Made by a program: the position numbers and the translations under genes
NCBI GenBank assembly: GCA_965237775.1
Contig: OZ250155.1
Coordinates: 1,302,001 to 1,366,000, forward strand
DNA length: 64,000 nt
Reading direction: 5' to 3'
From: CATOSP01 sp965237775
GTDB lineage: Bacteria > Chloroflexota > Dehalococcoidia > Lucifugimonadales > UBA3495
Shown: positions 42,401 through 50,791 of the stretch, one piece after another
Layout of the letters: each line of letters begins with the position of its first letter
Numbering within the stretch: the stretch's first letter is position 1
Notes under the pieces: model-generated
What the model saw: the letters and a program-made list of their open reading frames with translations, nothing else
What the model was told of the DNA's origin: nothing
Database searches by the model: none

Positions 42401-44343
42401 ACGGTGACGGTGCCCCCGTGTTCTGCGCCGGAGTCATTGACCGTGATTTTTGGCGTAACGGAAAGGGGGGCCCTGACAGTAGGGCCGGCCCCTGAAACGC
42501 TCACCGAATAGACGCCCGCAGCGGACTGAGGGACGGTGAACGGGCGGGAGAAGGACCCGTGGCTATCGGCGGAGGCCGACGCAACCGGGGCGTCGGCGAA
42601 TTTGATGGACAATCCGCCGGCGTTCGCCGGAAACCCCGTGCCGCTGGCAGTAACGGGGGAACCCGGCGGGGCCGTCTGGTGAGACAGCGATACCTGTGCG
42701 CTGACCGTGAATTCGGTCTCGGTCCTCTTCCCGCCCGCCCCGGTCGCAGAGACCACCAGACGGCCGCCCGGGCTTGCCGGAACTTCGAGACCGGCGGTCC
42801 AGAACCCCCTGCCGTTGGCCCTCACCGATCTGGGCGCAAGATTGGCGCCGACGGCTATTCTGACGCTCTCCCCGGGCGTGAAACCGGAGCCGCTGACCTT
42901 CAGCTTGCTCCCCGGCGGCCCGCTGGATTTGTCCAGGCTCACCTGTGACCCCAGGACGAGGAAAGCGGAAGGGGCGTTGCTCCGGGTGGTCGAAGTCCCG
43001 TGGGCGCTCACCCTGTGTGAGCCGGCGGCGAGGGATGGCACGACGATGGGAGAGGTCCATGAACCGTTGGCGTCGGCCCTGATTCCGGATGCCGCCGCGG
43101 AGCCGCCCACGGTGACGGTGATCCCCCGCTCGTTCCGGTAATAGCCGGAACCGCTCACGCTGACAGTGGCTCCGGGGGTGGCGGTCTCGTCTCCCAGGGT
43201 CAAGCTCGGCGTCACCGCGAAGCTTAACGACTTGCCTCCAAGTCCCACTGAATTGGGTCCTCCTGGGGCTTCAGGCACCTGGAAAAAGGTGGATACCCTT
43301 CCTCCGCCATCCACCGTGACCGTTCGCAAGGTCTGACCGTTGAAGGTCAGGTTGAAGAAGGAGTTGGCCGCAAATCCCGAACCGGTGATACTCACCGTGG
43401 CGCCGGGAGGACCGCTGGTCTCGCTGAGAGCCAGGTCCGAAGTGATGGTGAAGGTAACCGGGTCGGCGTTGCCAACCGTTACCCGGTGTTGACCGGCTGC
43501 GAGACTCGGAATGTTGAAACTGCCTATTATCGACCCCTCCGAACTGGACCCCGCCAGTGTAGCCAACTGTTGAGTGTCGAACTGAATCTGGATGTTTGTC
43601 TGATTGGTCTCGAATCCCTCACCTCTCACCTGGACCTGGGACCCCACCGGGCCGCTGGTGGGCGTCAAAACAACCCCGGATTCCACCGTGAACGTGGCGG
43701 TTCTCCCATCGACATTGACCGTTTTCGGTCCGGGACCCGACCGGGGGACTTGAAACCTCCTGGACCACGAAAGTTGGGATTGTCCCACGGTTACTGAGCC
43801 GATAACATTGCCGTCGAAAAGGATGCTGTATCTGTCTGCAGGGAAGTTCGACCCGGATATGTTCATGCTGGTGGTCCAGGGCGGACCACTATTTGGGCTC
43901 AAGGCTATGGTTGGGTCGGGACGGTCGAAGTTGGCGACAACATTCTGGTCTCCCAGACCCACGAAGATTGGACACACATTGGTAGTTATGCCGACGCAAT
44001 CACCGCCCCAACTTTCGAAAGACGACCCGGTAGACTGGGTAGCGGTCAGGGTGATGCGTTTAGCAGACGCGCCCTGTGAAAGTTGATAATCCTCTGTGCA
44101 TAGCTCTATCTGACCGGAAAGGCAATCAAGGCTTCCGTCGCTGCTCCTCACCCTACCGGCGCCGTCACCAGCGAATGTGACTGTCAAGTCGTAGCTGCGG
44201 CCCTCCTGTGCCGCCACGGGCTGCGGCGGGGAGAAAATCGTAATCCCGGAGAGTACAAACGCTCCGAAGGCGGCTGAGAATGCTACCCAGGCCCAGTTGA
44301 GGCTGAGGGACCGGAAAATTGCAACCAATGGACTGGTCAACAT
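39403..44343 (-). CDS. Giant envelope protein with 13 tandem IPT/TIG-like domains and a cytoplasmic tail
   Basis: 1,646 residues. Residues 1-~46 are a long signal peptide ending near PQPVAAQ. Residues ~50-135 form a divergent InlB-B-like repeat (SSFESWGGDCVG). From ~138 to ~1225 there are 13 domains of about 83 residues, each opening like LSETSGPPGATVSITGSGF and closing on a VP-rich strand, typical of IPT/TIG immunoglobulin-like folds. A fibronectin-III-like domain follows (TYDLQLSDTPEFTAPILE, YYWRVRAVDQADN), then a membrane span (AWLLPVLGILLAVLAGGGG, ~1330-1350), an Arg-rich stop (RRRRYRL) and about 295 cytoplasmic residues, Pro/Ala-rich at first, then helical and acidic. No LPXTG motif. It looks like a surface stalk or adhesin with an inner part that could sense or bind a partner; neither role is shown by sequence. 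Confidence 0.85.
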   Translation of the reverse strand: MLTSPLVAIFRSLSLNWAWVAFSAAFGAFVLSGITIFSPPQPVAAQEGRSYDLTVTFAGDGAGRVRSSDGSLDCLSGQIELCTEDYQLSQGASAKRITLTATQSTGSSFESWGGDCVGITTNVCPIFVGLGDQNVVANFDRPDPTIALSPNSGPPWTTSMNISGSNFPADRYSILFDGNVIGSVTVGQSQLSWSRRFQVPRSGPGPKTVNVDGRTATFTVESGVVLTPTSGPVGSQVQVRGEGFETNQTNIQIQFDTQQLATLAGSSSEGSIIGSFNIPSLAAGQHRVTVGNADPVTFTITSDLALSETSGPPGATVSITGSGFAANSFFNLTFNGQTLRTVTVDGGGRVSTFFQVPEAPGGPNSVGLGGKSLSFAVTPSLTLGDETATPGATVSVSGSGYYRNERGITVTVGGSAAASGIRADANGSWTSPIVVPSLAAGSHRVSAHGTSTTRSNAPSAFLVLGSQVSLDKSSGPPGSKLKVSGSGFTPGESVRIAVGANLAPRSVRANGRGFWTAGLEVPASPGGRLVVSATGAGGKRTETEFTVSAQVSLSHQTAPPGSPVTASGTGFPANAGGLSIKFADAPVASASADSHGSFSRPFTVPQSAAGVYSVSVSGAGPTVRAPLSVTPKITVNDSGAEHGGTVTVRGSGFGANEQGITVTLQERPVAAGIAAGVRGSWTDSFEMPSLPSGVYAVKASGPITPFDRVPEVTLSISAHMVLDRDSGPPGEDLQISGRGFDSRDGVTITVGDGLIQATTVADNAGSWSINIKIPIAQGGRLAIRASGAGGQTKETDFTVTPVASLSEPFGHPGSAIEIAGHGFEAGQSLAVSFENTSIASPVADSLGSWTADFMVPPSPAGSYLMLIKGGGIEIKTPFLVTASISLSATQAGPTELISVTGSGFGASERGISISVDRNTEQSGISAGQRGSWTAEFTVPSLPRGDYEVLATGPTASSSSSAQEFLTIIPMLDMSPAQGGPGTQVNVTGRGFAKNQRDIKINFDNKSVAVVPTADDTGSFKATFEVPRSPSGLYPVRHSGNTAAQDSDPGTGFQVIPIISLDKQSGPPGTVIQVSGVGFPANHPGIIIAYDGTPQVAGVPANGLGSFTASVEASASTGGIHKITAVGTGLAGLANPVQDFEVTQSLDLSNDSGNIGDELRVTGLGFAPESTVTLAYGDGILNETTETNASGTFELELIVPASSSGEHLIIAGDDQGFSAVVTFTVEDTPPPLPVLLLPEDNASGGMFGGFRPDLSWGPVEDPSGVTYDLQLSDTPEFTAPILEKTGLATPEYSLTDEEALSRGKYYWRVRAVDQADNASVWTGEFEVKSGIIPAWLLPVLGILLAVLAGGGGYTNYRRRRYRLASRPAFPELAREVRTAPALPSTAAAAGTAPAPRPQPRLALPSSPLRRRRTRSPEEQAQLRMVYDFLQSIPLLQVTSNLSWLDELVEAASGTESVDFERVLEGQIDLGYQPTWVRHPTFQTVQQVLQGHPFLQELEAFVEAADGSAVDTVALLRQVYQDVDDGLPVDTAKVYRWRFVLGVLQHSLGWFRGSYLREPSARDYRTEAFAEDAEEPLVTLVGEPSTPFPGPLVEGVVEADALAYRDLHLSLRGTYTTSEDARFLASRLTSLEIIRQQLTSSLEQLGDM

Positions 44344-44437
44344 ATCCTTAGTAAATCAGGCATCCGCCGCCCCTGGGATGGACGCAGCCAACTCGACCCT
44401 GGCGGAGCCAAAGGGCGGGGAGATTCATCCACGGGCG

Positions 44438-44467
44438 AGTATAATTGTCGCATAACCGCATGGTCAA
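44438..44467 (-). promoter_or_regulatory. Sigma-70-like promoter of the giant repeat protein
   Basis: On the minus strand TTGACC (44462-44467) and TATACT (44438-44443) are separated by 18 bp, about 95 nt before the ATG at 44343. The rest of the 457-bp gap 44344-44800 holds no convincing gene; the plus-strand MBL gene has AGGAGG near its start. Confidence 0.5.
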
Positions 44468-44800
44468 TGACACTATTGACATGGCGCTCGCTGGAATTCT
44501 TCACCGTTCCGGCCAATGCGGCATGTATTGACATGATTAGTAACAGATTCCACCGGCCACCGGCCACCGGCTGGCAGGATGCAGATTCGGCGATTGACCG
44601 TAGGGCGCACAACGGCCCCGCCGGACAGCGGCCCACTCGCCAAGTCCTAACAAACCATACGACGCCGGGGCCTCTCAGGATTCCCCGTCTTGCCCTGCAA
44701 GCCCTGGCCCGCGCACTAAGCATCCAGCGGCTCCTTGAGGTAAGATGATAGCTGGCACGGCCCCGTCACGGGACCCATCCAATCAGGAGGTACATCTCCC

Positions 44801-45601
44801 ATGCCCAGCTACGCCACCACCGTCGGCAACGTGGAGTTGGTCTCCCTCAACGACGGTATGCCCACCCGCTCCCCCTTCGCCCCCTTCCCGGACACCACCA
44901 TCGAGCAGTGGCGCGAGTTCCCCGAGCTGCTGGACGCCAACGAGTTGATCCGCAGCAGGTACGGGACCACCGGCGTCCGCTCCCAGGGTAAGCTGATCAT
45001 CGTCGACACCGGCCTCCAGGCCACCGACGGTACCCTCATGACCGATATGCGGGCCAAGGGCGTGGACCCCGCAGCCGTCGACCTGGTGGTCTTCACCCAC
45101 CTCCACCCCGACCACGTGGGCTGGAACCTCACGGGCGGCAAGCCCAACTTCCCCAATGCCCGTTACCTGGTGCCGCGCAAGGACTGGGACTACTGGACCC
45201 AACCAGACGTCCTCTCGGGGGCTACCCACGTCCGCGACCAGGTCGTCCCCCTGGAAGGTCTGGGTTTCATCGACCTGATCGACGACGACTACAATATAAC
45301 CGACGAGTTAACTACCGTATCCACGCCAGGCCACACCCCCGGCCACGTCTCCATCATGATCGCGTCAGCCGGGGAACGCGGCTACATCCTGGGCGACGTG
45401 GCCCACAATCCTGCCCAGGCCCACTACACCGATTGGTGCCCCATCTTCGACATTGAGCCGGACCTGTCACGCCGGACCAGGCATTCGGTTATGGACATGC
45501 TGGAGAATCAACCGGTGCTGGTCTCCGCGGGACACTTCCCCGACCCTGGCTTCGGCCACTTTGTCCGAGTCGAAGGACGGCGCTCCTGGCGGGGCATCTG
45601 A
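44801..45601 (+). CDS. MBL-fold metallo-hydrolase (N-acyl-homoserine-lactonase-like)
   Basis: 266 residues. The motif VVFTHLHPDHVGWNL (H-x-H-x-D-H) is in the form common in the lactonase/AttM-like branch. Next come FPNARYLVPRKDWDYW, TPGHTPGHVSIMI (His ligand), YILGDVAHNPAQ (Asp ligand) and AGHFPDPGFGHFVR at the end with the last His. It may hydrolyse lactones, but quorum quenching is only one possibility. AGGAGG lies before the ATG. It is followed by two hot-dog genes on the same strand, the first 51 bp downstream. Confidence 0.88.
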   Translation: MPSYATTVGNVELVSLNDGMPTRSPFAPFPDTTIEQWREFPELLDANELIRSRYGTTGVRSQGKLIIVDTGLQATDGTLMTDMRAKGVDPAAVDLVVFTHLHPDHVGWNLTGGKPNFPNARYLVPRKDWDYWTQPDVLSGATHVRDQVVPLEGLGFIDLIDDDYNITDELTTVSTPGHTPGHVSIMIASAGERGYILGDVAHNPAQAHYTDWCPIFDIEPDLSRRTRHSVMDMLENQPVLVSAGHFPDPGFGHFVRVEGRRSWRGI

Positions 45602-45652
45602 CCGTTTGCCGTCCCGCTACAGGCTCTTAACTGATTTCAAGGATGTGCAGCT

Positions 45653-46072
45653 ATGGTTGAAGCGGACACGCGAATATTGCTGGACTGGGACACCCTGGAG
45701 GTTGGCGAGACCTTCGACACCTACGAATACCTCCTGACCCAGGAGATGATCGACACCTACCGCAAGGGAGTCATGGACCCCGAGGCCAGCTTCCCCACGA
45801 TCTCTCACAAGGTGGACGTCAAGCAGTACAACGCCAAGTACCGCGACGCCGGTTCGGTCAACGCCCGGTGCGCCTTCTACTGCTACAATCCTCCGGTCGG
45901 CGGCAAGCCGATCACCGTGCGGGCGTGGATTGCTGATAAGTACCTGCGCCGCGGTAAAAACTACATCGTCACCGAGGCGGTCTCCGTGGACGAGGATGGG
46001 CGGTTAATCGACCGCGTAATTACCCACGAGCTGAAGCAACCTACCGAGGTGGGTAAGAAATGGGGGGGCTAG
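45653..46072 (+). CDS. MaoC/hot-dog-fold protein, subunit 1
   Basis: 139 residues, probably a MaoC-like hot-dog domain: DWDTLEVGETFDTYEYLLTQ, MIDTYRKGVMDPEASFP, then KPITVRAWIADKYLRRGKNY and VSVDEDGRLIDRVITHELK. The Asp-x4-His dehydratase signature is not evident, so it may be a non-catalytic partner. Its stop overlaps the start of the next gene by 13 bp, the layout of two-subunit hydratases in which each chain gives one hot-dog. AAGG lies before the ATG. The pair could act as an enoyl-CoA hydratase or dehydratase. Confidence 0.7.
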   Translation: MVEADTRILLDWDTLEVGETFDTYEYLLTQEMIDTYRKGVMDPEASFPTISHKVDVKQYNAKYRDAGSVNARCAFYCYNPPVGGKPITVRAWIADKYLRRGKNYIVTEAVSVDEDGRLIDRVITHELKQPTEVGKKWGG

Positions 46073-46512
46073 TCCGGAACTACGAAGCCGGCGATGAATT
46101 GCCGCCCCTGGTCAAGGAGATGACCCAAGAGGCGATAAACCTGTTCGAGGGCAGCGCCGGGCAGTCGGGCCCTTCCCAGTTCACCGACGAAGAGACCGCC
46201 CGCGAGACCCTGGGCACAGAGGGCACAGTGGCTTCGGGGAGAATGTCCCTGTCATTCGCCATCGAGCTTATGCGCAGGCACTTCGGCGGCAGCGTGTTCA
46301 ACCATACGGGTACAGTCGACCTGCGGTTCTTGCGGCCCGTCCGCCCCGGTGACACCATCACTTTCTCCGGAACTGTCACCGGCGTGACCAGGGAAGTAAA
46401 CGGCAGCCGTGTATCTGTGGAGATCAAGGCGGAGAACCAGCGGGGAGACACAACCGGCGTAGGCCATGGCAGGGCCGTGGTTCCCAACGCTTACCTCCCC
46501 CAAGACGAATAA
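46060..46512 (+). CDS. MaoC/hot-dog-fold protein, subunit 2
   Basis: 150 residues. The stretch GRMSLSFAIELMRRHFGGSVF and then VDLRFLRPVRPGDTITFSGTVTGV matches the C-terminal MaoC/(R)-hydratase hot-dog, where the R-P-V-R-P-G-D turn is a strong marker. It ends RGDTTGVGHGRAVV, a common family ending. It overlaps the upstream gene by 13 bp and is probably translated with it. Predicted to form a heterodimer acting on an acyl-CoA or a related small acid. A REP-like hairpin follows at 46578-46598. Confidence 0.8.
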   Translation: MGGLVRNYEAGDELPPLVKEMTQEAINLFEGSAGQSGPSQFTDEETARETLGTEGTVASGRMSLSFAIELMRRHFGGSVFNHTGTVDLRFLRPVRPGDTITFSGTVTGVTREVNGSRVSVEIKAENQRGDTTGVGHGRAVVPNAYLPQDE

Positions 46513-46577
46513 CCCTAGATCATCTCCCACTCTCGCCGAAAAGGGCTGGGGTCGGTCGCCTTCCCACCGGAACTCCC

Positions 46578-46598
46578 CCCTCTCCCGGCGGGAGAGGG
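46578..46598. repeat. REP-like palindrome (CTCTCCC family)
   Basis: CCCTCTCC, five bases, then GGAGAGGG, followed by CTGGGGTGAGGGG, lying between the hot-dog genes and the ABC exporter. It is the same hairpin type as at 39270-39291. Confidence 0.65.
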
Positions 46599-46653
46599 CT
46601 GGGGTGAGGGGCGCACGCCTCGTAGCCATATTCACGGGCCGCCGGAAACAAAT

Positions 46654-48585
46654 ATGATCGATTCATCTACAGGACCGGCCTCCAAGTCTAAGCCCGGCAA
46701 CGTTTCCCGAATCCTCCGGCTTTTCCGGCCGTACTGGTATCGGGTACTCGTCGTTGGGTTGCTGATCCTCATCACCTCCGGCCTGGGGGTCGTTAACCCC
46801 CTGCTCATCAAGGTGGTGTTCGACTCTGCCCTGTTCCCTTCGGAAGGCGGGCCGGACCTGCGGCTCCTTTGGATGATCGTCGCTGTCATGGCGGTCATCG
46901 CCGTCGTCAGCGGCGGTCTGGGCATCGTTCAGACCTACATCACCAACAAGGTGGGGCAAAGCGTCATGCGCGACCTCCGAGATTCCGTGTACGCCCACCT
47001 TCAGGGTATGTCCCTTGGGTTCTTCACCGGCACCAGGACCGGCGAGGTCCAGTCGCGGATCTCCAACGACGTGGGCGGCGTGCAGACGGTCGTTACCAGC
47101 ACCGTTTCCGATACCATCGCCAATGTTGTGATCCTCACCAGCACCCTGGTTGCCATGTTGATACTTTCTTGGCAGCTTACTGTGGTCGCCGTGGCCACCG
47201 CGCCGGTGTTCTTCGTCCTGACCAGGTGGGTGGGCGCCCGGCGGCGTCGCGTCGCGGCCCAGTCCCAGAGCGCGATGGCCGAAGTGACCGCGATTACGCA
47301 GGAAACCCTCTCCGTTTCCGGCATCATGCTGGCCAAGCTCTTTGGCAGGCAGAACCAGGAGATCGAACATTTCCACCCGCACAACCAAGAACTCTCGGAT
47401 TTGGCCGTGCGCCAGCAGATGATCGGGCATTCTTTCTTCGCTGTGGTAATGACCTTCCTGTCGGTGTCTCCCGCCATCATCTATCTGCTAGCTGGCTACC
47501 TTATCCTGGGGAGCGGCTCTGGAGGAATATCCGCCGGCGTCGTGATCGCGTTCACCACCCTGCAAACCCGGCTCTATTTCCCGATCGGGCGTCTGTTGGA
47601 AGTGTCGGTGGAGCTTCAATCATCGATGGCCCTTTTCGACCGGATCTTCGGGTACCTGGACCTGAAGCAAGAGATCGTCGACGCCCCCGACGCCATCGCT
47701 CTCTTACCTTCCAGTATCTCCGGGGCTATTCGCTATGACTCGGTCCGCGTCCGCTACTCCCCTACCGCCGAAGAACGGCTGGACGACGATCAGCCCGAGG
47801 ACAATCAGCGATGGGCCGTGAATGGAGTTAACCTGGAAGTCCTTCCCGGTCAAATGGCCGCGTTTGTAGGGCCTAGCGGCGCGGGGAAAACTACCCTGGC
47901 GTATCTGATACCCAGGCTATACGACGCCACCGAGGGCGCAGTACGGATTGACGGCACAGACGTGCAGAAAGTCCGCCTCGACTCCCTCGCGGGCCTCGTT
48001 GGGTTCGTGACCCAAGAGAGTTTCCTGTTCCATTCAAGTCTGAGGGACAATCTCCTGTACGCCAAACCGGACGCGACCCAGCGGGAGATGGAGGAAGCCG
48101 CCAAGGCAGCCTACATACACGACAGAATAATGGAGTTCCCCGACGGCTACGACACGGTAGTTGGCGAGCGGGGTTACAGGCTCTCAGGTGGAGAACGCCA
48201 GCGGTTGGCCATCGCACGGGTGATACTGCACCAGCCCAAGATATTGATTCTCGACGAAGCGACTTCGGCGCTGGACACGGCCAGCGAGCGGACAGTCCAG
48301 GTTGCGCTGGAGTCCTTAATGAGGGACCGGACCACCGTCGTGATAGCCCACCGCCTCTCGACCATATTGCGGGCGGACGTAATCTACGCCATCGATCAGG
48401 GGCGGGTCGTCGAGCATGGGACGCATAGCGAGCTACTGGCCCTCGGCGGGTTGTATTCCAGGTTGTACCGGGAGCAGTTCGATGGCGGCCGCGTCGAGTG
48501 CCGCTGCGAGGACGGGATTATCCTCGCAAACGGCAACGTGGTCGCGGCCGAAGAAGCGGTCTTATCCGGAGTGTCGGACGATTAG
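46654..48585 (+). CDS. ABC exporter (fused membrane and ATPase domains, MsbA/MDR type)
   Basis: 643 residues. Residues ~20-330 hold six membrane segments (for example VLVVGLLILITSGLGVVNPL). The nucleotide-binding domain has FVGPSGAGKTTLAYLI (Walker A), FVTQESFLFHSSL (Q-loop), GYRLSGGERQRLAIARV (signature), ILILDEATSALDTASER (Walker B) and VVIAHRLSTIL (H-loop). A half-transporter, it must dimerise. The substrate may be a lipid, drug or peptide; no neighbour settles it. The RBS is weak. Its end overlaps by 4 bp the end of the convergent TPP-enzyme gene. Confidence 0.95.
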   Translation: MIDSSTGPASKSKPGNVSRILRLFRPYWYRVLVVGLLILITSGLGVVNPLLIKVVFDSALFPSEGGPDLRLLWMIVAVMAVIAVVSGGLGIVQTYITNKVGQSVMRDLRDSVYAHLQGMSLGFFTGTRTGEVQSRISNDVGGVQTVVTSTVSDTIANVVILTSTLVAMLILSWQLTVVAVATAPVFFVLTRWVGARRRRVAAQSQSAMAEVTAITQETLSVSGIMLAKLFGRQNQEIEHFHPHNQELSDLAVRQQMIGHSFFAVVMTFLSVSPAIIYLLAGYLILGSGSGGISAGVVIAFTTLQTRLYFPIGRLLEVSVELQSSMALFDRIFGYLDLKQEIVDAPDAIALLPSSISGAIRYDSVRVRYSPTAEERLDDDQPEDNQRWAVNGVNLEVLPGQMAAFVGPSGAGKTTLAYLIPRLYDATEGAVRIDGTDVQKVRLDSLAGLVGFVTQESFLFHSSLRDNLLYAKPDATQREMEEAAKAAYIHDRIMEFPDGYDTVVGERGYRLSGGERQRLAIARVILHQPKILILDEATSALDTASERTVQVALESLMRDRTTVVIAHRLSTILRADVIYAIDQGRVVEHGTHSELLALGGLYSRLYREQFDGGRVECRCEDGIILANGNVVAAEEAVLSGVSDD

Positions 48586-50222
48586 GCGAAGTTGGAACGG
48601 GCGGCCTCCAGGTTGGTGTGGATGTCCAGAAGCACCGACTTCCCCTCGGCATTCAACTCCTGGGCCTTTTTGAGGGCGGCCCCCACCGCTCCCGGCTCAG
48701 TCACCGTGATCCCCACCGCGCCCAGCCCCTCGGCGATCTTCGCGTAGTCGCCGGTCATGTGGGTCGTCCCGAACAGCTCCGAGGCAGTCGGGTAACCGCC
48801 CGGGTAGGTCGCCATGCCGCCGTTGTTCAGCACTATCGTTGTGATTGGCGCTCCCGCCCGTACCGAAGTCTCGATGTCCAGGCCTGACATGCCAAACGCG
48901 CCATCTCCCATGAAGTTGAGGCAGAACCGGTCCGGCGCGGCCAGCTTGGCCCCTATCATCAGGGGGATTCCGTACCCCAAGTGGGTCGTCTTGCCCCAGC
49001 CGATGTAGCTGTGCGGAACGGTGCCTGTGTAGAACGGCATGATGGTGTCGCGGGGAGCCCCGGCGTCGTGAGTCACCACGCTATTGACCTTGTCCAGGTT
49101 CCTTTCCAATTCCCCGATTACGCGGTAGGTGTTGATCGGCACGTCTTCGGAGTTGAGCAGCGGGCTCCACTGGCCAAGCCACTGGCTCTTAAGGTCCGCG
49201 ATCTCCGAAGCAACGTTGGATTTGCCCTTGCGGCCTGCATCTCCCGCCTGGGCCTTGACCTCCTCGATCATGGCCTGCAGAGTGAGTTTGGCGTCTCCGG
49301 GAAGGCCGACGTCCACCGAGAAGTCCTTGTTGATGTCTTCGATGCTCTCGACGTTGTGGACTATCACCTTGCCGCCGGGGATGGGTTGGCCGTAGCCGGT
49401 CCGGGTCATGCTGGAACCGACGGCGAAGAGGACGTCCGACTCCTGGAGCCAACGCCTGGCGGGCAGTGTAGTGGCGCTGCTGCCCGCGCCAAGGGCCAGT
49501 GGATGCCGCTCGTCGAAGGACGACTTGCCAGGCATGGTGCAGTAGACCGGGATCTCGGTCAGCTCTGCCAACTCCTTGAGCTCTTCCGTGGCCTGGGACA
49601 TCATCACGCCCATGCCGGACCAAATCACTGGCTTGTTGGCGTTTAGTAGTAGCCGGACCGCATCCTTGACCGCGCCGTTGGCCGGGGCCTGGGGCATCCG
49701 CTTGGGTGGATTGTAGGCCAACGTGTCGTCGGGAATTTCCTGCTGGGCCACATCCGAGGGAATTTCCACGATAACCGGCCCCGGGCGTCCGTTGCGCAGG
49801 TTGTGGAACGCCCGCCGCATCACGTTGGCCACCTGGTTTGCTTGATAGATGACCTCGCCGTGTTTGGACACGGATTGGTAAGTACGTACCGGCGAGAAGT
49901 TGGGCCGTACGTGGTATTGGCTCAACGCCGGGCCTCCCGGCAAGTAGAGGATGGGAACATTGTCGGCGAAAGCCTGGGCGATTCCTCCCATCGAGTTCTC
50001 GGAACCGGGTCCGCCCTGGGTGATTACGACTCCGAATTTGTCCCGGTCGTTCATTCGGCTGTAGCCGTCGGCTGCCATGAGGGCGCCCCGCTCATGCCTG
50101 AACATCACAGTACGGATGCCCTGCTTGGCCGCCTCTTCGATTAGCTCGTTGGATGGGAAGCAGGCGATCCACTCCACGTCTTCGAGCTTTAGGATACGCG
50201 CTACGGCTTCTTGAACGTTCAT
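48582..50222 (-). CDS. Thiamine-pyrophosphate enzyme (acetolactate synthase/benzoylformate decarboxylase type)
   Basis: 546 residues with the three-domain TPP-enzyme layout. The N-terminal PYR domain includes MFRHERGALMAADGYSRMND with the catalytic Glu, then GPGSENSMGGIAQAFADNVPI. The middle domain has GMGVMMSQATEELKELAELTE and ADVLFAVGSSM-like VLFAVGSSMTRT. The C-terminal domain carries LNFMGDGAFGMSGLDIETSV and TTIVLNNGG, the GDG...NN motif that holds the cofactor. It could be a decarboxylase, ligase or oxalyl-CoA-like enzyme. Weak RBS. It stands alone on the minus strand. Confidence 0.92.
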   Translation of the reverse strand: MNVQEAVARILKLEDVEWIACFPSNELIEEAAKQGIRTVMFRHERGALMAADGYSRMNDRDKFGVVITQGGPGSENSMGGIAQAFADNVPILYLPGGPALSQYHVRPNFSPVRTYQSVSKHGEVIYQANQVANVMRRAFHNLRNGRPGPVIVEIPSDVAQQEIPDDTLAYNPPKRMPQAPANGAVKDAVRLLLNANKPVIWSGMGVMMSQATEELKELAELTEIPVYCTMPGKSSFDERHPLALGAGSSATTLPARRWLQESDVLFAVGSSMTRTGYGQPIPGGKVIVHNVESIEDINKDFSVDVGLPGDAKLTLQAMIEEVKAQAGDAGRKGKSNVASEIADLKSQWLGQWSPLLNSEDVPINTYRVIGELERNLDKVNSVVTHDAGAPRDTIMPFYTGTVPHSYIGWGKTTHLGYGIPLMIGAKLAAPDRFCLNFMGDGAFGMSGLDIETSVRAGAPITTIVLNNGGMATYPGGYPTASELFGTTHMTGDYAKIAEGLGAVGITVTEPGAVGAALKKAQELNAEGKSVLLDIHTNLEAARSNFA

Positions 50223-50431
50223 CGCGTTACACTCCAGAGAACTGTCAGGTTTCGGACGCGCGGGTCCGGGGCGAGTAGTTTCGGGGGTCTGCTTCGCACG
50301 ATGATAGGTCTTGGCCCCAACAGGGTCAAGCCAGAGGCGGAGGAGGGCGGCCTTACCTACATGGCGGCAGACAGGGTAAGTGCGACACAGGGGCCACCCC
50401 GAGGGTTACAATGGGTTGCGGGAGGAATATC

Positions 50432-50791
50432 ATGGCAGACGCTACAAAGTCCCATGTGCCCGTGGTCTGGAAAACCAATCATTCGGAGGCCGACCGATTA
50501 CTGGGAAAGGTTGGAATGCCGGTATTGGATGAGGTCGTCGAAATGTTGCAGCAATTCGCCAAAGAGAACAATTGGCCATTGCAGCAAATTGATATTCGCT
50601 ACCAGCGCGACCTGGAATTTCTCGATTGGGAGGAGATCCATGTAATCCCAGTGCTCAGGCGTTCGTTCGACGATGCGGAGAAGCTCATGAGCAGCTTTTT
50701 GGACCAAGTGGACGATTTTCAGAATCAACTAAGTGAACCTAAGAGAGAGGTCTTTCTAGAGATGGTTGGCTTTGGTTTCGAGACAGCCTGA
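50432..50791 (+). CDS. Hypothetical protein, partner of a HEPN-like gene
   Basis: 119 residues starting at the ATG at 50432 behind GGGAGG; an upstream start at 50411 is also open. I do not recognise the family. It is acidic and helical, with EMLQQFAKENNWPLQQIDIR and DAEKLMSSFLDQVDDFQNQL, and a middle EEIHVIPVLRRSFD. The DNA here looks less GC-rich than its surroundings. It overlaps the following HEPN-like gene by 26 bp if that gene starts at TTG 50766, which suggests coupled translation. The pairing of a small acidic protein with a HEPN protein recalls toxin-antitoxin modules, but this is inference. Confidence 0.6.
   Translation: MADATKSHVPVVWKTNHSEADRLLGKVGMPVLDEVVEMLQQFAKENNWPLQQIDIRYQRDLEFLDWEEIHVIPVLRRSFDDAEKLMSSFLDQVDDFQNQLSEPKREVFLEMVGFGFETA

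Noticed and set aside
44337..44723. 128-residue minus-strand frame over the start of the giant protein
   Set aside because: It overlaps a promoter-like region and the true gene start, has Arg/Pro-rich out-of-frame composition and no ribosome site.
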